Assembly (NCBI RefSeq): GCF_900188085.1
Contig: NZ_FZOU01000001.1
Location: forward strand, 1-64,000
Origin: Granulicella rosea
GTDB lineage: Bacteria; Acidobacteriota; Terriglobia; Terriglobales; Acidobacteriaceae
DNA: 64,000 nt
Direction of reading: 5' to 3'
Both the position numbers and the translations under genes were made by a program. Shown in pieces: positions 17,358 through 26,579 of the stretch (position 1 is the stretch's first letter; each line of letters begins with the position of its first letter). The notes below the pieces were generated by a model. The model did no database searches and was not told where the DNA came from. It saw only the letters and a program-made list of their open reading frames with translations.

Positions 17358-17763
17358 AGCTCATGGCGCTCGAGGCGAACTTGCGCACCATCGCCAGCAG
17401 CAGCCGGCGGTCGGAGTCCGACAGGTGCGCCGAGTAGCGTTGCACCTGCGTCAGGAACTTGATCTCCTCCTCGCTCAGGTGCAGGGTCGAGACCTCGCGG
17501 CTCACCTGCTCCTCGGCGAAGAACTGTGAAAGCTGTAGGTCGAGCGCGCCCGCGATCTTCTGCAGCGTTTCGAGCGACGGCACCGTGTGCCCGTTTTCCA
17601 CGCGCGACAGATAGCAGCGCAGCAGCCCGGTGCGCTTTTCGATGTCGCCCTGCGACATCCCCTTCTGCAGGCGATAGTCGCGGATCGTGGTCCCGATATT
17701 TCTCGATATTGACTTCACTGGGGCATCCGCCTGCACAGGAAGAACGATTTGCATGTCAGCCAT
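17356..17763 (-). CDS. XRE-family transcriptional regulator
   Basis: About 135 residues. The helix-turn-helix is IGTTIRDYRLQKGMSQ to VPSLETLQKIAGALDL (about 24-78), with LLRCYLSRVENGHTV as the recognition helix region. The C-terminal 60 residues (LSEEEIKFLTQVQRYSAHLSDSDRRLLLAMVRKFA) look like a helical dimerisation tail without a known ligand pocket. MADMQIV at 17763 is the chosen start; MQIV at 17754 is also possible, and the Shine-Dalgarno is weak for both. No neighbour is an obvious target. It probably represses a gene elsewhere or itself. Confidence 0.85.
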   Translation of the reverse strand: MADMQIVLPVQADAPVKSISRNIGTTIRDYRLQKGMSQGDIEKRTGLLRCYLSRVENGHTVPSLETLQKIAGALDLQLSQFFAEEQVSREVSTLHLSEEEIKFLTQVQRYSAHLSDSDRRLLLAMVRKFASSAMS

Positions 17764-18064
17764 TAGCCACAAAGTAACTAGCTCCGAAGACACTAGCAAG
17801 CGCAAACTTCAGACCGGGTCCGAATCTCGCACCTGCGCAGATTCCTGCTGAACCAGATACCTTCCGAACCCTGAACCGCCACTTGAACTCCGTCTGTGGG
17901 TTGAACCAGGGTAAGTATTAACTACTTCGGCAACTTTACACCACGCTTCAGCTAAATACCTGCGAAAAAGGCGATTCTCGCAACCTCGCGTCTTCGCCCG
18001 GCAGATTGTGAACTCAGACATATTGCACTTGCGCGGAATGCCTTTGGCATGGAGGAGATTTAGC
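17764..18064. other. Intergenic region upstream of the XRE regulator
   Basis: About 300 bp without a credible gene. It should hold the promoter of the XRE gene on the minus strand. AT-richer than the neighbourhood; no clear palindrome or Shine-Dalgarno-preceded ORF was seen before the nested palindrome that begins at 18065. Confidence 0.5.
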
Positions 18065-18231
18065 TTAAGGGCACGGCTTCAGCCGTGCCACTATCGCCGC
18101 ATCTGCTTGGCGGCTTCAGCCGCTGAGGTACGCTTTGAAGCCCGAGTCGCCCGAACCAAAACCGTACCTCAGAGACTGAAGCCGCGTATCTCGTACAGGC
18201 TTCTACGGCACGGCTGAAGCCGTGCCCTTAA
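18065..18231. repeat. Large nested palindromic element, copy 3 of 3
   Basis: Begins TTAAGGGCACGGCTTCAGCC and ends GGCACGGCTGAAGCCGTGCCCTTAA; inner pair GCGGCTTCAGCCGCTGAGGTACG and CCGTACCTCAGAGACTGAAGCC. 167 bp, same plan as copies 1 and 2. The outer arms match at nearly every base. Confidence 0.88.
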
Positions 18232-18266
18232 CAAGACAGCTTCTCGAAGCGGACTCCGAACGGCCG

Positions 18267-19013
18267 TTACCCCATGTACATGCCGCCGTTGACGTCCAGC
18301 GTATGCCCGGTAATGTAGCTTGCGCCCTCGGACGCCAGGAACGCGACGGCAGCGGCGATGTCCTTGTCCGTGCCCGCGCGCTGCAGCGGAACCTGCGAGG
18401 TCATGGCGGTCTTCTGCTCTTCGGTCAGCACGGCGGTCATGGCGGTCTCGATGTAGCCCGGCGCGACGGCGTTGACCGTAATGCCTCGGCTGCCCAGCTC
18501 GCGCGCCAGCGACTTCGTCAGGCCGATCAGCCCGGCCTTCGACGCGGCGTAGTTCGCCTGCCCCGCCTGTCCGGTCTCGCCCACCACCGAGGTGATGTTG
18601 ATGACGCGGCCCCACCGGGCCTTCAGCATCGCCGACATGCAGGCCTGCGTCAGCAGAAATGCGCCCGTCAGGTTGGTCGTCAACACGTCGTCCCAATCCT
18701 TGCGCTTCATCCGCATGGCCAGCGTGTCGCGCGTGATGCCGGCGTTGTTCACCAGAATCTCCACCTTGCCGAAGTGCGCGATCACCGCCTTGGCGCAGGC
18801 CTTGATGGACTCCTCGTCGCCTACATCGAGGGCGAAGACATGCGCTGTCCCGCCAACCGCGGCAATCTCGGCCGCGACCTCGGCCAGCTTCTCCACATTG
18901 CGCGCCGCCAGCGCGACCGACGCGCCCGACGCGGCCAGCTCCAACGCGCAGGCGCGGCCGATGCCCTGCGATGCTCCGGTTACGAATGCGACCCGACCTG
19001 CCAGTGTGCTCAA
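18267..19013 (-). CDS. fabG: 3-oxoacyl-[acyl-carrier-protein] reductase
   Basis: 248 residues, the usual FabG length. It reduces 3-oxoacyl-ACP with NADPH in fatty-acid elongation. The cofactor loop TGASQGIGRA is at about 12-21, NNAGITRDTLAMRM near 88-101 and the catalytic S..YAASK (ITSVVGETGQAGQANYAASKAG) near 138-160. The C-terminal GHTLDVNGGMYMG is typical. The start is TTG at 19013: GAGGAGA lies 6 bases upstream and the protein aligns from that residue; no ATG fits. Flanked downstream by the nested palindrome. Other short-chain reductases are possible, but the motif set is FabG-like. Confidence 0.92.
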   Translation of the reverse strand: MSTLAGRVAFVTGASQGIGRACALELAASGASVALAARNVEKLAEVAAEIAAVGGTAHVFALDVGDEESIKACAKAVIAHFGKVEILVNNAGITRDTLAMRMKRKDWDDVLTTNLTGAFLLTQACMSAMLKARWGRVINITSVVGETGQAGQANYAASKAGLIGLTKSLARELGSRGITVNAVAPGYIETAMTAVLTEEQKTAMTSQVPLQRAGTDKDIAAAVAFLASEGASYITGHTLDVNGGMYMG

Positions 19014-19051
19014 ACGATATCTCCTCTGCCTGTACCGGTCGATTATACGAA

Positions 19052-19828
19052 TCAGGCGCGGTCCGGGTCACGGTCGAATGCGAGCGGCCAGATCGTGACC
19101 TCGAGCGCGCGGGAGAAGTGAAGAATCGGCGGACGATCCGGCAGCGCGATGCCGTGCGCGGCGGGCAGCGTGTTCACGCGAATCTCCGCCTCCGCCGATT
19201 CAAGCGGCCACATGGCATGGTGGATGTCGCCGACGAGCGTCCGACCGGCGAAGGTCGTGAAGAGGCAGTAGCGTTCGGTGAGGAAGTGCTGCAGCGTGCC
19301 CGGCACACTCGCCGGCAGCGCGCCGGTGGGCCGGTAGCTGGCCTCGAACTCCGCCAACCGCCGCGTCGGCAGACGCCGGCTCGCGTAGTCGATCCCGCCG
19401 CCAGCGCCCTGCGAGCGCCGCATCGCCGCCAGAAAGTAGGGCAGCCGAAACAGCGTCCGAGCACCCAGGACCGCCAGAGCGCTCGAGGCGTCGAGCGAAA
19501 AGAAGTACACGCCGGCCTTGCCCGACCGGGGCGACCGCACATACGTCCGCAGGTTCAGTTCGTTGAAGCTGCCCATCGTCGGAACCCCGATGGTCGCCTC
19601 CCCGGCGAGCCGGTTGCGCACACGGTCCATCCAGAACGGCACGACGCCCACCCATGCCTGCCCCTCGAACGTATCCAGCGCCAGCCCCGCCGGGATCAAC
19701 GGTCGCATCGCCTCCGGTGCGATCGGCCAGTGGGCGAAGAGCAGGTCGTTCCAGCGCTGGCGCATGATCCACCGGCCCTGAGGTAGAGGATAAGGGCGGT
19801 GAGCGATGTCCAGCAGTGGGTCATGCAT
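19052..19828 (-). CDS. DUF2071 (YqjF-like) protein
   Basis: 258 residues from MHDPLLDIAHRPYPLPQ, selected because the family domain opens with the QRWNDLLFAHWPI helix that follows. WVGVVPFWMDRVR, FNELNLRTYVR and FFSLDASSALAVLGAR are family signatures. Members resemble acetoacetate-decarboxylase folds but lack a proven activity; the role here is unknown. The longer ORF to 19963 has no ribosome-binding site. It precedes fabG on the same strand with a 38-bp gap, so cotranscription is likely. Confidence 0.87.
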   Translation of the reverse strand: MHDPLLDIAHRPYPLPQGRWIMRQRWNDLLFAHWPIAPEAMRPLIPAGLALDTFEGQAWVGVVPFWMDRVRNRLAGEATIGVPTMGSFNELNLRTYVRSPRSGKAGVYFFSLDASSALAVLGARTLFRLPYFLAAMRRSQGAGGGIDYASRRLPTRRLAEFEASYRPTGALPASVPGTLQHFLTERYCLFTTFAGRTLVGDIHHAMWPLESAEAEIRVNTLPAAHGIALPDRPPILHFSRALEVTIWPLAFDRDPDRA

Positions 19829-19990
19829 GTCTACATTAGACACCCAGAAGCCCGTCATCTCGACCGGAGCGAAGAGTCCCCGCATTTCGCTTCTGGAATC
19901 GGATGCTACCCACACAATAACTTTCAGTCCGACGAAGCTTGCTGGGGTTAAAATCAATGCCACTGCGTCACAAAGGAAGAAGAGGACCTG

Positions 19991-20584
19991 ATGAGTTGCG
20001 ACTTTCCCAAGACGGCAGAAGGAAACTTAGCTCTCGCATTTAAGCTAGTCCACCATCTGAGTGATAGCTTGAAGGACACGCACGGGCGCTACGACTGGAC
20101 TACAGAAAATCTGAGCGCGTTGCGAGCATTCGCTGATTCAACTCAGCACCCTTATACTTTGAAATCCTACCCGCCCGTCGGGTCGAATCAGAAAGGCGCA
20201 TTCCTCTGGGATTATGTTGCATATCAGCAGGGTACAGGCATCCTAATCACAGCGGAGAGCGAATTTGACAACTTGCCGGGCAAGCTCAGGGAAGATTTCG
20301 ACAAGCTTCTCTACGTGCACTCGCCGATCAAACTATTCATCTTCCGCATGGAGAAAAATTTAGATAAGATTGCGCGCGTAGTTGATGACCTCACGACCCA
20401 CATGGACAGTTGCAAAACTTATTCTCCTGCTGATGTCTACGTGCTTTATTGCAGAACGTGGCGTAACAATGACCAATCGAGCGGCGACCTTGCCTGGCTA
20501 CAGCAGATTGGGGGCAAGCCAATGCATCGTGACGTGTGTGGTAAAGGCTTCGTTCAAGTTCTTCCGCAGAAGACTCCAGATTGA
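19991..20584 (+). CDS. Unknown protein, possible PD-(D/E)XK-like fold
   Basis: 197 residues with visibly lower GC and different codon use from neighbours, suggesting transfer. The central part reads LWDYVAYQQGTGILITAESEF, then 9 residues, then DFDKLLYVHSPIKLFIFR. An acidic residue, E-x-E, then D-F-x-K-L-L followed by a hydrophobic strand resembles restriction-endonuclease-like folds seen in uncharacterised proteins. This is a pattern impression, not a family call. AAGGAAGAAGAGG lies a few bases upstream of the ATG. It lies between a DUF2071 gene (divergent) and a palindromic element. Confidence 0.6.
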   Translation: MSCDFPKTAEGNLALAFKLVHHLSDSLKDTHGRYDWTTENLSALRAFADSTQHPYTLKSYPPVGSNQKGAFLWDYVAYQQGTGILITAESEFDNLPGKLREDFDKLLYVHSPIKLFIFRMEKNLDKIARVVDDLTTHMDSCKTYSPADVYVLYCRTWRNNDQSSGDLAWLQQIGGKPMHRDVCGKGFVQVLPQKTPD

Positions 20585-20612
20585 ACGCGATCTTTATCCA
20601 GCCACGTATCCC

Positions 20613-20727
20613 TAGGGAACCTCTGATTAAGATAGGTCCGGGCTTTAGCCCGGACAATAAGCCCCGCAGAGTCAGTGGGGCTTTAGCCCCTGGGATATGG
20701 GGTGCGGACTTAATCAGAGCACCCCTA
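20613..20727. repeat. 115-bp element with long terminal inverted repeats
   Basis: Left end AGGGAACCTCTGATTAAG is nearly mirrored at the right end by CTTAATCAGAGCACCCCT (14 of 18 pairs, with CTCTGATTAAG perfect over 11). Inside are two short hairpins, CCGGGCTTTAGCCCGG and GGGGCTTTAGCCCC. The plan is that of a small non-autonomous element. It lies just beyond the foreign-looking unknown gene at 19991. Confidence 0.75.
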
Positions 20728-20769
20728 GACGATCACGCTAACTGCCTACCGGGGTGAGCACTAGCCGCT

Positions 20770-22299
20770 CTACGGCTTCAAAATATCCGCCGTCCCCATC
20801 CGCCCATTCACCGCGTCGCGCACCACGAAGCGCAGCCGCGTAGCGCCGGGAGGCACGACCAGCGGCATCGTCAGCGTGGCATCCCCCGCCGAGCCCACGG
20901 GACGCGTCGCCAGCAGCTCCTTGCCCGCGTGGCCCAGCAGCTTCATCCCATCCTTGCCGCCGTACCAGGCCGCGATCACGGTCGCCTCGGTGCGCTCGGT
21001 CTTCTCGTCGACCATCTTCCACTCCAGCCCGGCGCCCTTCACCGTCAGGGTGTAATCCGCGCCGGCCTTGACCGCCGTAACGCCCAGGCCGTTGTAGCTG
21101 ATCGCGGAGTTCACCGCGTTCGAGATCTCCATCTGCAACTGCGCCTTGGCCTGCTTCGGTGCCTCGCCGACGGTCGGGTTCGCGGTGGAGGCGGTAGGCG
21201 GATAGTAGCCGTCGCGCGTCGTCGCATGCAGGTTCGGATCCTTCATCACGATGCGGATGTTGCGGTACTTCGCCGCGTCGGCCGAGCCGTTTACCGGCGC
21301 ATACGACATGGTGTAGTAGTTCGCGCCCTGCGAGATGCCCTCGGCGATCTCGTTATTGATGTCGTTGCGCGAGAGGAACGCCCGGCCTCCAGTGGCCGGA
21401 CCAAAGGTGCTGAACTGCACCGAGCCGGAGAACGGTTCGCCGCCGGTATCGGTCTCCGCCATGGTCAGGTCGTCCGGCGTCTCGACGTCGAGCGTCACGG
21501 TCGAGTTCATCGTCGGATTGATCGTATACATGGTGATGCGCGCGGCCAGCAGCATATCCGTCACCTGCTTGATCGCCGCCTCGATCGTCGCCGCCGTCTT
21601 GTCGTCGAGCCCGACCAGGTCGGCCGAGGGAAAGCCGTTCCCCACCCAGATGACGTTCTTGCGCCCCGGCGTGCCGCCGCTGGCTTGGGCAATCTGTTCG
21701 AGCGACGCGAGGCCCTGCGCCATGCGCTCCACCGCCGCCGAACCGCCGCGGCCGGCCATCATCTTCGTCGGCAGCTCGGGCTTCTCGTTCTTCACCTGCG
21801 CGATCAATGCATCGCGATCCTGCGTGTAGTCGTGCAACTGCTTGAAGCGCGTGTTGGTCGCGAGCAGCAGAACGGTCGGCAGCTTCAACACGGCGGGCTG
21901 CGCGTTCAGATACTTCAGCATGGAGTAGCGAACGTACGCCATGTCCTCGAAGCGCGTATTCAGCTCGTCCAGCACCAGAATGTTCACCGGCGCGTCGCCG
22001 ATCTTCTTCAGGTCGTCGACGCCGTTGACGACCACATTCGGCGGCATCACATGCGCCGAGGGCGGCTCGAACGAGCGCATCTTCTGCGGAACCCTGTCCT
22101 CGACGATCGTGAAGTCGTCGCGCGTCTTGTCCAGCACCAGGTTGCCCTTCTTGTCCGTCACGACCACGTCCAGCACGACGATGCTGGTGGAGAGCTTGAG
22201 CGTCGGCAGCGGCGGCATCTCCTGCGCCGGCTCCTGCGCGAAGAGCGTGACGGCAGACAGAAGGACGGCGGCGAGCGAGAGTGTACGGCGCAGATGCAT
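20770..22299 (-). CDS. Secreted VWFA-domain protein of Acidobacterial type
   Basis: 509 residues from MHLRRTLSLAAVLL, a signal peptide ending TLFAQ. The next section KLSTSIVVLDVVVTDKKGNLV with DDFTIVEDRVPQKMRSFE is the hallmark opening of the Acidobacterial VWFA-related family. The VWA core has NILVLDELNTRFEDMAYVR, RKNVIWVGNGFPS and later NYYTMSYAPVNGS. The C-terminal 150 residues form β-rich sandwich-like sequence. Function is unknown; many paralogues occur in Acidobacteriota. The longer reading to 22428 runs into the next gene's promoter region and is rejected. Confidence 0.88.
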   Translation of the reverse strand: MHLRRTLSLAAVLLSAVTLFAQEPAQEMPPLPTLKLSTSIVVLDVVVTDKKGNLVLDKTRDDFTIVEDRVPQKMRSFEPPSAHVMPPNVVVNGVDDLKKIGDAPVNILVLDELNTRFEDMAYVRYSMLKYLNAQPAVLKLPTVLLLATNTRFKQLHDYTQDRDALIAQVKNEKPELPTKMMAGRGGSAAVERMAQGLASLEQIAQASGGTPGRKNVIWVGNGFPSADLVGLDDKTAATIEAAIKQVTDMLLAARITMYTINPTMNSTVTLDVETPDDLTMAETDTGGEPFSGSVQFSTFGPATGGRAFLSRNDINNEIAEGISQGANYYTMSYAPVNGSADAAKYRNIRIVMKDPNLHATTRDGYYPPTASTANPTVGEAPKQAKAQLQMEISNAVNSAISYNGLGVTAVKAGADYTLTVKGAGLEWKMVDEKTERTEATVIAAWYGGKDGMKLLGHAGKELLATRPVGSAGDATLTMPLVVPPGATRLRFVVRDAVNGRMGTADILKP

Positions 22300-22516
22300 C
22301 GATTCCCCTAAGGTACTGGTTAGACCAATTCGGTTCGAACTGGGCGCCCGGCAGGCGCTTTTTCGGGAGCATGAGGATTGTAACGGCCTTGCCGCTCCCT
22401 TTTCCAACACATTCGCCGCGCATTCCACTCGGTCAAGAGCCGTAACGACTTACCTTGACCGCGCATACCCCGTTTGTGGACTGGCAGGCGTCCGGCGGAA
22501 GTGGATACTCAGACGC

Positions 22517-23104
22517 ATGAGCCTCTCCCAGCCTCTCGAAGAGCTTCACCAGGCGCAATCCGCTCACTCGGTCCACGCGTTCCACACCCCGGCCGTGCTC
22601 GACGCGGAGTCGCTCGGCCGTCCGCTGGGCGTCACCGTCGTCGCGGGCTTTCAGTTCTTCAAGGCCGGCATCCTGCTGCTGGCGGGGCTTCTGCTGCGCG
22701 TCGCGCCGGACTATGTTTCCAGCCCCCGGAGCCTGCTCTATCCGCTGCTCTTCATCGCCACCCGCGGCAAGTTCACCGCCATGCACGACGCGGCGCCCGA
22801 TAGCGGTCTGCTGCCCGCGCTGCTGACCTTTCTGGGCGTCTACCTGGCCGTGATCGGCTTCGGCATGTGGCGCGTGCGACTGTGGGCGCGCAAATCCACG
22901 CTGTTGAACGCCGGGCTGACGCTGCTGCTCTTCGCCCAGACGCAGCTTTCCGCCCCGCCGCCCACCAGCGCCGCCGCAGCCTCGCCAGACCTGAACTTCT
23001 TCCACGCCGTGCTGGCGGTCGACGCACTCATCTTCCTCTATCTGGTGCGCGGCAATACGCTTGAGTTCTTCGAGGCGGTCGACTGGCGGCGGAAGCACTC
23101 GTAG
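22517..23104 (+). CDS. Four-span membrane protein, unknown
   Basis: 195 residues. A 40-residue cytoplasmic leader is followed by GVTVVAGFQFFKAGILLLAGLLLRV, then PALLTFLGVYLAVIGFGMWRV, NAGLTLLLFAQTQ and FHAVLAVDALIFLYLV. The ATG at 22517 is the first after the divergent VWFA gene and lies in sequence consistent with a leader. No known domain. Start and strand are supported by codon bias. Confidence 0.68.
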   Translation: MSLSQPLEELHQAQSAHSVHAFHTPAVLDAESLGRPLGVTVVAGFQFFKAGILLLAGLLLRVAPDYVSSPRSLLYPLLFIATRGKFTAMHDAAPDSGLLPALLTFLGVYLAVIGFGMWRVRLWARKSTLLNAGLTLLLFAQTQLSAPPPTSAAAASPDLNFFHAVLAVDALIFLYLVRGNTLEFFEAVDWRRKHS

Positions 23105-23159
23105 AGCGGCCAGTCTCTATTCCCCACCTTACCGGCTGCTAGAATGAGGACAATATCCG

Positions 23160-23645
<486 letters not shown>

Positions 23646-23727
23646 GGGGTCGGAGCCTGAGAGGAATAGGGTCTAGGGAATATAAGGCCGAGGAATGGGG
23701 ATTGCTTCGGCAGACTTTGGCTTCCAG

Positions 23728-23795
23728 GTAGGCCAAGGCTTTAGCCTTGGCAACGTGGGGCTGGCAGGAAGGGGGCTTTAGCCCCTGGGGTATGC
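23728..23795. repeat. GGGGCTTTAGCCCC-type hairpins
   Basis: Two hairpins: GCCAAGGCTTTAGCCTTGGC and GGGGGCTTTAGCCCCTGGGG. The GCTTTAGC core is shared with elements at 20613, 30110 and 62804. It lies between nrdR and the isocitrate dehydrogenase gene. Confidence 0.75.
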
Positions 23796-23820
23796 ACTCT
23801 TGCCCCACAGCACAAAAGCG

Positions 23821-23846
23821 AGAAGCAGATTCCCTTCGGGAATGAC
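23821..23846. repeat. Short palindromic repeat, ATTCCCTTCGGGAAT family
   Basis: AGAAGCAGATTCCCTTCGGGAATGAC, the reverse of the copy at 5018-5044. It ends about 20 bp before the isocitrate dehydrogenase start codon, and so lies in its 5' leader. Confidence 0.7.
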
Positions 23847-23866
23847 AAAAAAGAGATGAGGGACGC

Positions 23867-24889
23867 ATGACGACGAAGGCCGCACACAAGATCACACTGG
23901 TTCCCGGCGACGGGATTGGACCCGAGGTAACGGCAGCGGTGGTTTCGATTCTCGAGACCGCGGGCAAGTCCGAGGGCGTCACGTTCGACTGGCACACCTA
24001 CGACGCGGGCGCGGACGCCTTCGCCAAGACCGGCGAGTACATCCCCAAGGCGCTCTACGACTCGATCGAGCAGAACCGCGTCGCGCTCAAGGGACCGGTC
24101 ACCACGCCCATCGGCGGCGGCTTCTCGTCGATCAACGTCACCCTGCGCAAGAAGTTCGATCTCTACTCGAACTTCCGCCCGGTCAAGAGCCTGCCCGGAC
24201 TCGTGACCAAATACCCCGGCATCGACATGGTCATCTTCCGCGAGAACACCGAAGACCTCTACATCGGCCTCGAGGTCATGATCAACCCCGACATCGCGCA
24301 GTCGCTGAAGATCATCACGCGCAAGGGTTCGACCCGCATCGCCAAGTCCGCCTTCGACTTCGCCCGCAAGCTCGGGCGCAAGAAGGTGCACGCCATCCAC
24401 AAGGCGAACATCATGAAGCTCTCCGACGGCCTCTTCATCAAGTGTTGCAAGGAGGTCGCGGCCGAGTACCCGGAGATTACCTACGCCGAGCACATCGTCG
24501 ACAACACCTGCATGCAGCTGGTCATGAATCCCTACCAGTACGACGTCATCCTGACCGAGAACCTCTACGGCGACATCCTCTCGGACCTCTGCTCCGGCCT
24601 GATCGGCGGCCTGGGCCTGGTCCCGGGCGCGAACCTCGGCGCCGAGTGCGCGATCTTCGAGGCGGTACACGGCTCCGCGCCGGACATCGCCGGCCAGGAC
24701 AAGGCCAACCCCACCGCCCTGCTGCAGAGCGCAGTGCTGATGCTCCACCACATCGACGAACCGGTCGTCGCCGAGAAGGTCCAGAAGGCGCTCGAAGCGG
24801 TCTACGCCGAGGGCAAGACCCTGACCCGCGACGTAGGCGGCACGAGCGGCACCAAGGCCTTCGCCGACGCTGTGATCGCTGCGCTGTAA
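23867..24889 (+). CDS. Isocitrate/isopropylmalate dehydrogenase family protein, probable NAD-dependent isocitrate dehydrogenase
   Basis: 340 residues. [12 protein letters not shown] begins the fold; [23 protein letters not shown] carries the SxN and arginines that bind isocitrate (a leucine pocket loop would suggest isopropylmalate). [41 protein letters not shown] and [13 protein letters not shown] follow in order. It oxidatively decarboxylates isocitrate to 2-oxoglutarate in the citric acid cycle. The cofactor is inferred as NAD from subgroup. Preceded by two repeats and GATGAGGGACGC. A hairpin-like GGGCCTGAGTTTGGGCCC follows the stop. Confidence 0.88.
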   Translation: MTTKAAHKITLVPGDGIGPEVTAAVVSILETAGKSEGVTFDWHTYDAGADAFAKTGEYIPKALYDSIEQNRVALKGPVTTPIGGGFSSINVTLRKKFDLYSNFRPVKSLPGLVTKYPGIDMVIFRENTEDLYIGLEVMINPDIAQSLKIITRKGSTRIAKSAFDFARKLGRKKVHAIHKANIMKLSDGLFIKCCKEVAAEYPEITYAEHIVDNTCMQLVMNPYQYDVILTENLYGDILSDLCSGLIGGLGLVPGANLGAECAIFEAVHGSAPDIAGQDKANPTALLQSAVLMLHHIDEPVVAEKVQKALEAVYAEGKTLTRDVGGTSGTKAFADAVIAAL

Positions 24890-24975
24890 ACGATTGATAT
24901 GATGGATCGAGGGCCTGAGTTTGGGCCCTCGATTCGCTTGCGCGACGAACTTCGAGACTTCGAGAGGAGCGCCTC

Positions 24976-25206
24976 ATGTTGGACTTCGACCGCATCACCA
25001 TACAACCCAGCGTCATGAGCGGTCGAGCGTGCATCCGGGGAATGCGGGTGACGGTTGGCATGGTCGTCGGTCAGATCGGCGCCGGCGTCGGGATCGACGA
25101 GCTTCTGGCCGACTATCCCTATCTTGAGCGCGAAGACGTTCTGCAGGCGCTGCGTTACGCTGCCTGGCGCTCCAACGAGCGTGAGGTCCTGTTGCCGACC
25201 GCATGA
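24976..25206 (+). CDS. DUF433 antitoxin-like protein
   Basis: 76 residues, a complete DUF433 domain: ITIQPSVMSGRACIRGMRVTV, then VGIDELLADYPYLEREDVLQALRYA. The domain is a winged helix often paired with PIN-like toxins. GAGAGGAGCGCCTC precedes the ATG. The stop overlaps the next start by four bases (ATGA). Likely the antitoxin and DNA-binding autorepressor of the pair. Confidence 0.9.
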   Translation: MLDFDRITIQPSVMSGRACIRGMRVTVGMVVGQIGAGVGIDELLADYPYLEREDVLQALRYAAWRSNEREVLLPTA

Positions 25207-25574
25207 AGATTCTGATCGATATGAATCTCGCGCCCGCCTGGTGCGAGTTCCTCCAGAATGACGGCATCTCAGCAATACATTGGTCCGAGATCGGCCTGGG
25301 CAATGCACCCGACTCGACGATCATGGCCTACGCCGCCGAGAACAAATTTGTCGTTCTGACTCACGATCTGGACTTTGGCATTGCTGTAGCGATGTCGAAT
25401 CAAGACGGCCCGAGCGTAGCGCAGATACGCGGCGAAGACCTGCGATTCTCCTCTATCGGTCGTCAGGTCGTGTACGCTTTGCGTCAAATGCAGACGGAAC
25501 TTGAAAGAGGTGCGCTGCTGACGATCGATCCCCAACGGGTGCGCGTCCGTTATCTGCCGTTACGCGAGAGATAG
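25203..25574 (+). CDS. DUF5615 PIN-like toxin
   Basis: 123 residues. MKILIDMNLAPAWCEFL is the PIN-like acidic opening (D6), VVLTHDLDFGIAVAMS holds the second acidic cluster, and PSVAQIRGEDLRF follows. This DUF5615/Mut7-C-like fold is proposed to be a ribonuclease. It overlaps its DUF433 partner by four bases, which is the usual toxin-antitoxin order. Biochemical activity of the family is only partly proven. Confidence 0.87.
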   Translation: MKILIDMNLAPAWCEFLQNDGISAIHWSEIGLGNAPDSTIMAYAAENKFVVLTHDLDFGIAVAMSNQDGPSVAQIRGEDLRFSSIGRQVVYALRQMQTELERGALLTIDPQRVRVRYLPLRER

Positions 25575-25724
25575 CGCCGCCGTCACCGGCGGGAGTGTTC
25601 CCTTCAAACGGAAACGCCTGACCCACATTTAAAGCTTTTATGACATCCTGAAGAGAAGGCCGCAATCGGCCACAAAGAACCTCGGAAACCGTTTGTAGCA
25701 CGTTGAAGAGCATTGGGAGATGAG

Positions 25725-26564
25725 ATGAAGCGACTGGCGATTGGCGTATTTGCTGGACTGAGCGTATTGGCGGGAATCACCGGCTGCAAGCCGGACGCAG
25801 CGGTGCAAAAGGCCGAAGTCCTCGGCCGCGGCAGCAAGGACCCCGGCCCGGCGCCCGTCGTTCCCTCGCAGTCCACGCCCGACAGCGCCCCCGTTGCGGC
25901 GCTCGACCCCGCGACGCTCGGCTCCGCGAGCGGCGTCGTCCTCTTCCACGGCAAGGCGCCCGCGCCGGTCCTGATCGACACCAGCATGGACCCCGCCTGC
26001 GGCATGGGTCCGGCCAAAGGCCCCGTCCACTCCGAGCAGATCGTCGTCTCGGGCGACAAACTGGCGAACGTCTTCGTCTACGTGAAGAGCGGCCCGCCAC
26101 AGATCGCCTCCGCCCCTCGACCGACGACTCCTGTCGTGCTCGATCAGCAGGGCTGCAAATATGTGCCGCATGTGATCGGCGTCGTGCATGGCGGATATGT
26201 CGAGTTCCACAACTCCGACATCACCATGCACAACATCCACACCATGCCGACCGTCGTAGGCAACGAGACCATCGACGTCTCGCAGGGACCGAAGGGCACG
26301 CCGAAGGTCAAGCAGATGCAGCTCTCCGAGCTGATGGTGCCCGTCCGCTGCAACAACCACCCCTGGATGAACGCCTACATCAACATCGCGCCGACGCCCT
26401 TCTTTGCCGTCACGGACGCGACCGGCAAGTTCGAGATCAAGGGTCTGCCCGCGGGCGACTACGTGCTGGCCGCCGTGCAGGAGAAGCTCGGCGAGCAGGA
26501 CCTGAACATCACCGTACCCGCACAGGGCACGGCCAAGGCGGACTTCGCCTTCGCCGCCAAATAA
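25725..26564 (+). CDS. Blue-copper-like lipoprotein with C-terminal carboxypeptidase-regulatory domain
   Basis: 279 residues. The lipobox LAGITGC (about 15-21) predicts lipidation at Cys. After a P/S-rich linker (40-70), a cupredoxin-like region has the candidate ligand histidine in DITMHNIHTMP and CNNHPWM, the C-x2-H-x2-M copper pattern. KFEIKGLPAGDYVLAAVQEK is a carboxypeptidase-regulatory-like strand pair. It may carry electrons or copper at the membrane. GGGAGA lies 5 bases before ATG 25725. The next gene is a small membrane protein with a 15-bp gap, probably cotranscribed. Confidence 0.8.
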   Translation: MKRLAIGVFAGLSVLAGITGCKPDAAVQKAEVLGRGSKDPGPAPVVPSQSTPDSAPVAALDPATLGSASGVVLFHGKAPAPVLIDTSMDPACGMGPAKGPVHSEQIVVSGDKLANVFVYVKSGPPQIASAPRPTTPVVLDQQGCKYVPHVIGVVHGGYVEFHNSDITMHNIHTMPTVVGNETIDVSQGPKGTPKVKQMQLSELMVPVRCNNHPWMNAYINIAPTPFFAVTDATGKFEIKGLPAGDYVLAAVQEKLGEQDLNITVPAQGTAKADFAFAAK

Positions 26565-26579
26565 CTCGGAGGGTCTCCC

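Noticed and set aside
25613-25724. A longer start for the copper lipoprotein (25713)
   Set aside because: That codon is TTG with no advantage; ATG 25725 has GGGAGA at 5 bases and a correct signal peptide length.
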